Positions 6,598 through 8,600 of a DNA stretch of 8,600 nt are shown one piece after another. The DNA lies in the NCBI GenBank assembly GCA_016839865.1, contig JAEOTN010000549.1:1-8600 (forward strand), written 5' to 3'. The DNA comes from Promethearchaeota archaeon (GTDB lineage Archaea > Asgardarchaeota > Lokiarchaeia > Sigynarchaeales > MK-D1). Below the pieces are notes generated by a model. It saw only the letters and a program-made list of their open reading frames with translations. It did not search any database and had not been told where the DNA came from. Every line of letters starts with the position of its first letter. The stretch's first letter is position 1. The position numbers and the translations under genes are program-made.

Positions 6598-7884
6598 ATG
6601 GAAGAACAGAATGAGCAGACTTTTGATGAGAATGGACTTGCGGATGATTTTCAAAATCTCATAAAAATTGCCCGATGGAACTATGTTGGAATTCCATTTA
6701 TTGAATTTCTCACTCCCTATTTCTCGAAAGATATCCTTAATGCCACCTCTACTGAGATAGGGTTAATAATATCTGCAGTTCTTCTCGGAGTAATCCTTTC
6801 ATCTGCGATCACAGGTTATCTTACGAAAAAAGTTGGATCAAAAAAATTAATGGTGATAGCGAGCTTTGGTAGGGGTATATGTTATCTAGCAATTTATTTT
6901 TCCTTCATATTCGGTTCAGTTATCAGTTTAATTATTGCTGAATTTGTGAAGGGAGTGTTTGTAGGAATCTTTGAGGTTTCTTTTGAGGTTTTTGTAGCGG
7001 ATAAGTCCCATAAAACCAAACGCTCTTATGCATTCGGGAAAGTGGTGTCTAACAAGGGTATTATATTTTTCATCGGCGGGTTATCTAGCTTCATGCTATA
7101 TGGAGTACTTAACTACTTCGAGTTATATCATTTCTTACAGTTATCTCCCATGATACTGTTTTCTACTATATTGATTTTGATTGGTTTTCGTATAAGATCG
7201 AAGGTCGTTGGAAACAACCTTGCTTATGTAAATAATGGGAAAAAAAACCATGAGGAACATGAGGAAATCACTCCCATCACTTCAAAAAAACCAAAAATAC
7301 CTAGAGCGTTCATTCTTGGATTTATATTGATATTCTTTAGCTTATTTTTAACAAGCCTTAACGATTTCATCACTCATCCTTTCATTCAAGTGTATCTAGT
7401 TGACGAACTAAAATTTTCATTTGCTTTCGTACTACTTGCATATACACCTGGGGCTCTCGTTTCTTTTATGCTAGCTCCGATTTTTGGTAAAGTTGCAGAT
7501 AAAATTAATCCTTATCTAGGCATAACTATTGTTAGTATAGCTGGTGCTGCACTCACATTTCTTTTGATCAATGTGTCGCAAGTTTGGATGTTTGGTATTA
7601 TCTTCTTGTTGGACAGAGGTTTTGCGTTGACTGGAGCACTGCTTGTCAAGAGCTTTGTGAGTCGCTTGTCGGTAGAAAAACGAGGTATTAATTTAGGGTT
7701 TTCATGGAGTATCGCAAACATTGGAGGAGTAATTGGTCCAACAATTGGGGGACTTTTTTATGACAATTTTAAACCCGCAACACCCTTCATCATATCTATT
7801 TTTGTTGAACTCGGATTAATTCTGTTTTATATAGCAGGAATATACGCATCAAAAGATTTTATGGCAGAAAAACTAGAAGAGTAA
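6598..7884 (+). CDS. MFS transporter, substrate unknown
   Basis: A complete 428-residue membrane protein with about 12 hydrophobic segments in two halves. The halves are joined by a charged cytoplasmic loop (about 200-236) that includes an HEEHEE stretch and many lysines. Motif A is present in both halves: GYLTKKVGSKK (73-83), and GKVADKINPYLG (297-308) between helices 8 and 9. The late segment GFSWSIANIGGVIGPTIGG (367-385) is typical of helix 11 in drug/solute MFS proteins. The protein is clearly not a copy of the exporter at 575-1876 and lacks that branch's marks. It is divergent from the reductase operon across a shared 135-base promoter region, so it may be co-regulated and could import the operon's substrate or export a product; that is inference only. 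It has an acidic N-terminal tail of about 20 residues. The stop is five bases from the convergent DUF3795 stop. Confidence 0.87.
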   Translation: MEEQNEQTFDENGLADDFQNLIKIARWNYVGIPFIEFLTPYFSKDILNATSTEIGLIISAVLLGVILSSAITGYLTKKVGSKKLMVIASFGRGICYLAIYFSFIFGSVISLIIAEFVKGVFVGIFEVSFEVFVADKSHKTKRSYAFGKVVSNKGIIFFIGGLSSFMLYGVLNYFELYHFLQLSPMILFSTILILIGFRIRSKVVGNNLAYVNNGKKNHEEHEEITPITSKKPKIPRAFILGFILIFFSLFLTSLNDFITHPFIQVYLVDELKFSFAFVLLAYTPGALVSFMLAPIFGKVADKINPYLGITIVSIAGAALTFLLINVSQVWMFGIIFLLDRGFALTGALLVKSFVSRLSVEKRGINLGFSWSIANIGGVIGPTIGGLFYDNFKPATPFIISIFVELGLILFYIAGIYASKDFMAEKLEE

Positions 7885-7889
7885 AGTCT

Positions 7890-8279
7890 TTATGGGCAGA
7901 ATTTCACTTCTTTTTGGGATTTGATCCACCTATCTAACCCCATTTTCTTCATTTGTTTCATATTCTCGATAGTTCGGGCATGATGAGGTGCACTTTTTCC
8001 AAAATCCTCGAGTCTCTTACACACAAAATCATCACATTCGAAACAATAGGTATGTCCTTTTTCTGTTGCACAATCCCGAAAGAAACAATCTTGGGTCCAA
8101 CATTCCTTATTCGGTCCTCGACATTTTTCACAGCTTATGTAAGTTATTTTGGGATCGATGTTTTCTTGAAACCATTTCACTACATCTTCATGTAATTCAT
8201 CATCTCCATGAGAAGCTCGATACATATCGCAAACGGCGCAATTTAACCCACAGAAACTCAGTTCCCATTTCTCTTCCAT
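7890..8279 (-). CDS. DUF3795 cysteine-rich protein
   Basis: A 129-residue soluble protein with twelve cysteines. The N-terminus WELSFCGLNCAVCDMYRAS is the hallmark of DUF3795 (xYCGLxCxxCxxY). It is followed by SCEKCRGPNKECWTQDCFFR, then DCATEKGHTYCFECDDFVC and a WIKSQKEVKFCP ending. The CxxC pairs and spaced cysteines suggest bound metal, either zinc or an iron-sulfur cluster. The family has no settled function that I know of and is widespread in anaerobic bacteria and archaea. The frame is also open to ATG 8285 and GTG 8300. ATG 8279 is preferred because a TATA-like box lies 25 bases before it, which makes the GTG implausible, and because the DUF3795 motif begins at once. It is divergent from the ferredoxin-domain gene at 8363, and its 3' end nearly abuts the MFS gene. 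Confidence 0.82.
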   Translation of the reverse strand: MEEKWELSFCGLNCAVCDMYRASHGDDELHEDVVKWFQENIDPKITYISCEKCRGPNKECWTQDCFFRDCATEKGHTYCFECDDFVCKRLEDFGKSAPHHARTIENMKQMKKMGLDRWIKSQKEVKFCP

Positions 8280-8300
8280 AGACATGATTAGTTTTTTCAC

Positions 8301-8310
8301 TATTTATGTA
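8301..8310 (-). promoter_or_regulatory. TATA box for the DUF3795 gene
   Basis: TACATAAATA on the minus strand, its ATAAATA core centred about 25 bases before ATG 8279. This fits a leaderless transcript and argues against the GTG start at 8300, which would be only a few bases from the box. Confidence 0.45.
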
Positions 8311-8335
8311 TTCACAACATCTAGCCATCTTTTTC

Positions 8336-8343
8336 AAAAATAA
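8336..8343 (+). promoter_or_regulatory. Weak TATA-like element for the ferredoxin-domain gene
   Basis: AAAAATAA is centred about 23 bases before ATG 8363. No Shine-Dalgarno precedes the ATG, so a leaderless transcript is again the simplest reading. The match to an archaeal TATA box is poor. Confidence 0.28.
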
Positions 8344-8362
8344 CCCTTTCCTACATAATGGT

Positions 8363-8600
8363 ATGCCGATCATTGGGATTGATGAAACAAAATGCATTCA
8401 ATGTCGATTATGCGAGAAAGATTGTATAACGAAATGTTACTATTGGAACAAAGAAGCTAAAGTAATGTCTTTCAGTAATGAAAACGAGAGATGTTTAGAA
8501 TGTGGGCACTGCATAGCAGTTTGTCCCAAGGATGCGATATTATATGAAAAAATGGGTAACCCTCCTCAAGAATTTCAGGTGAATGGTAAAAAATTAGCGA
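8363..8600 (+). CDS. Dicluster 2[4Fe-4S] ferredoxin domain, probable N-terminus of a nitroreductase-type flavoprotein (cut by window end)
   Basis: An open frame of 79 codons running off the window. It begins MPIIGIDETKC and carries two cluster motifs: Cys11-Cys14-Cys17-Cys21 (CIQCRLCEKDC) and Cys44-Cys47-Cys50-Cys54 followed by Pro (CLECGHCIAVCP). The start MPIIGID with a dicluster module of this spacing is what I know from archaeal and clostridial nitroreductase-family proteins that have a ferredoxin domain in front of an FMN domain. The FMN part would lie beyond the window, so the fusion is inferred. The first motif lacks the usual proline after its last cysteine and has an extra Cys25 (CITKCYYW). 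The frame also contains an earlier ATG at 8306, but the 19 residues it would add do not resemble the family start. The product could pass electrons in the cytoplasm; a stand-alone ferredoxin is the alternative. Confidence 0.78.
   Translation, partial: MPIIGIDETKCIQCRLCEKDCITKCYYWNKEAKVMSFSNENERCLECGHCIAVCPKDAILYEKMGNPPQEFQVNGKKLA

Noticed and set aside
7249..7266. Short tandem repeat (ATGAGGAAC/ATGAGGAAA) in the second MFS gene
   Set aside because: Only two copies, coding for HEEHEE in the charged central loop; ordinary low-complexity coding sequence.
7512..7721. Minus-strand open frame inside the second MFS gene
   Set aside because: Antisense to a clear transporter coding region, with no motif or start signal.
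8280..8300. GTG 8300 or ATG 8285 as start of the DUF3795 gene
   Set aside because: The TATA-like box at 8301-8310 is too close to 8300 for it to be transcribed as a start. ATG 8285 is possible, but the box-to-start distance and the family motif fit 8279 better.
8306..8362. In-frame ATG at 8306 upstream of the ferredoxin-domain gene
   Set aside because: The added residues (MYSQHLAIFFKNNPFLHNG) do not match the family, whose members begin at the MPIIGID position, and the stretch overlaps the promoter of the divergent gene.
7953..8397. Plus-strand frames at 7953-8195 and 7988-8281 and a minus frame at 8200-8397
   Set aside because: They overlap the DUF3795 gene in other frames; the cysteine pattern of DUF3795 makes that frame decisive.
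1..8600. tRNA, rRNA, CRISPR array, insertion sequence or attachment site
   Set aside because: I saw no regularly spaced repeats, no cloverleaf-like sequence, no transposase and no terminal inverted repeats. No gap between genes exceeds about 145 bases.

Overview
The window is AT-rich, densely coded DNA that most likely comes from an archaeon. Several isolated genes have a TATA-like element centred about 23-28 bases before their start codon and no clear Shine-Dalgarno sequence, the archaeal leaderless pattern. Internal operon genes are instead coupled by 4-8 base overlaps. The mix of a CooC/MinD-type ATPase, a benzoyl-CoA reductase-like set, a DUF3795 protein and a dicluster ferredoxin points to a strict anaerobe. 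An uncultured Asgard-type (Loki-like) lineage or another sediment archaeon is a guess; nothing here fixes the taxonomy.

Layout. 1-431 (+) is the 3' end of a CooC/MinD-like ATPase. 575-1876 (-) is an MFS exporter of the macrolide-efflux/EntS type, convergent with it. 1977-6462 (-) is the core of the window, a tightly packed five-gene operon. In transcription order it encodes a small SCP2-like protein, two unlike 2-hydroxyacyl-CoA dehydratase/benzoyl-CoA reductase (BCR) iron-sulfur subunits (386 and 425 aa), and two unlike BadF/BadG/BcrA/BcrD-type ATPases (264 and 262 aa). A divergent promoter region follows. 6598-7884 (+) is a second, unrelated MFS transporter. 7890-8279 (-) is a cysteine-rich DUF3795 protein. 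8363-8600 (+, cut by the window end) is a dicluster ferredoxin domain, probably the N-terminus of a nitroreductase-type flavoprotein.

How the genes work together. In 2-hydroxyacyl-CoA dehydratases a single homodimeric ATPase fires one electron into a heterodimeric catalytic component. Class I BCRs instead carry two different ATPase subunits, in the order BzdN-O-P-Q or BcrC-B-A-D. The operon has that second layout, with both ATPases short as in the Azoarcus (Bzd) type. The simplest reading is an ATP-dependent, ferredoxin-driven reductase or dehydratase acting on an aromatic or other acyl-CoA. No ring-opening or beta-oxidation gene of the benzoyl-CoA pathway and no dedicated ferredoxin lies in the window, so the substrate is open. 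The first ATPase has lost the GGQD nucleotide motif that the second keeps, so the pair looks functionally asymmetric. The operon's first gene has a perfect Shine-Dalgarno sequence placed in front of an AUA codon rather than AUG, which is either a real oddity or a single-base error.
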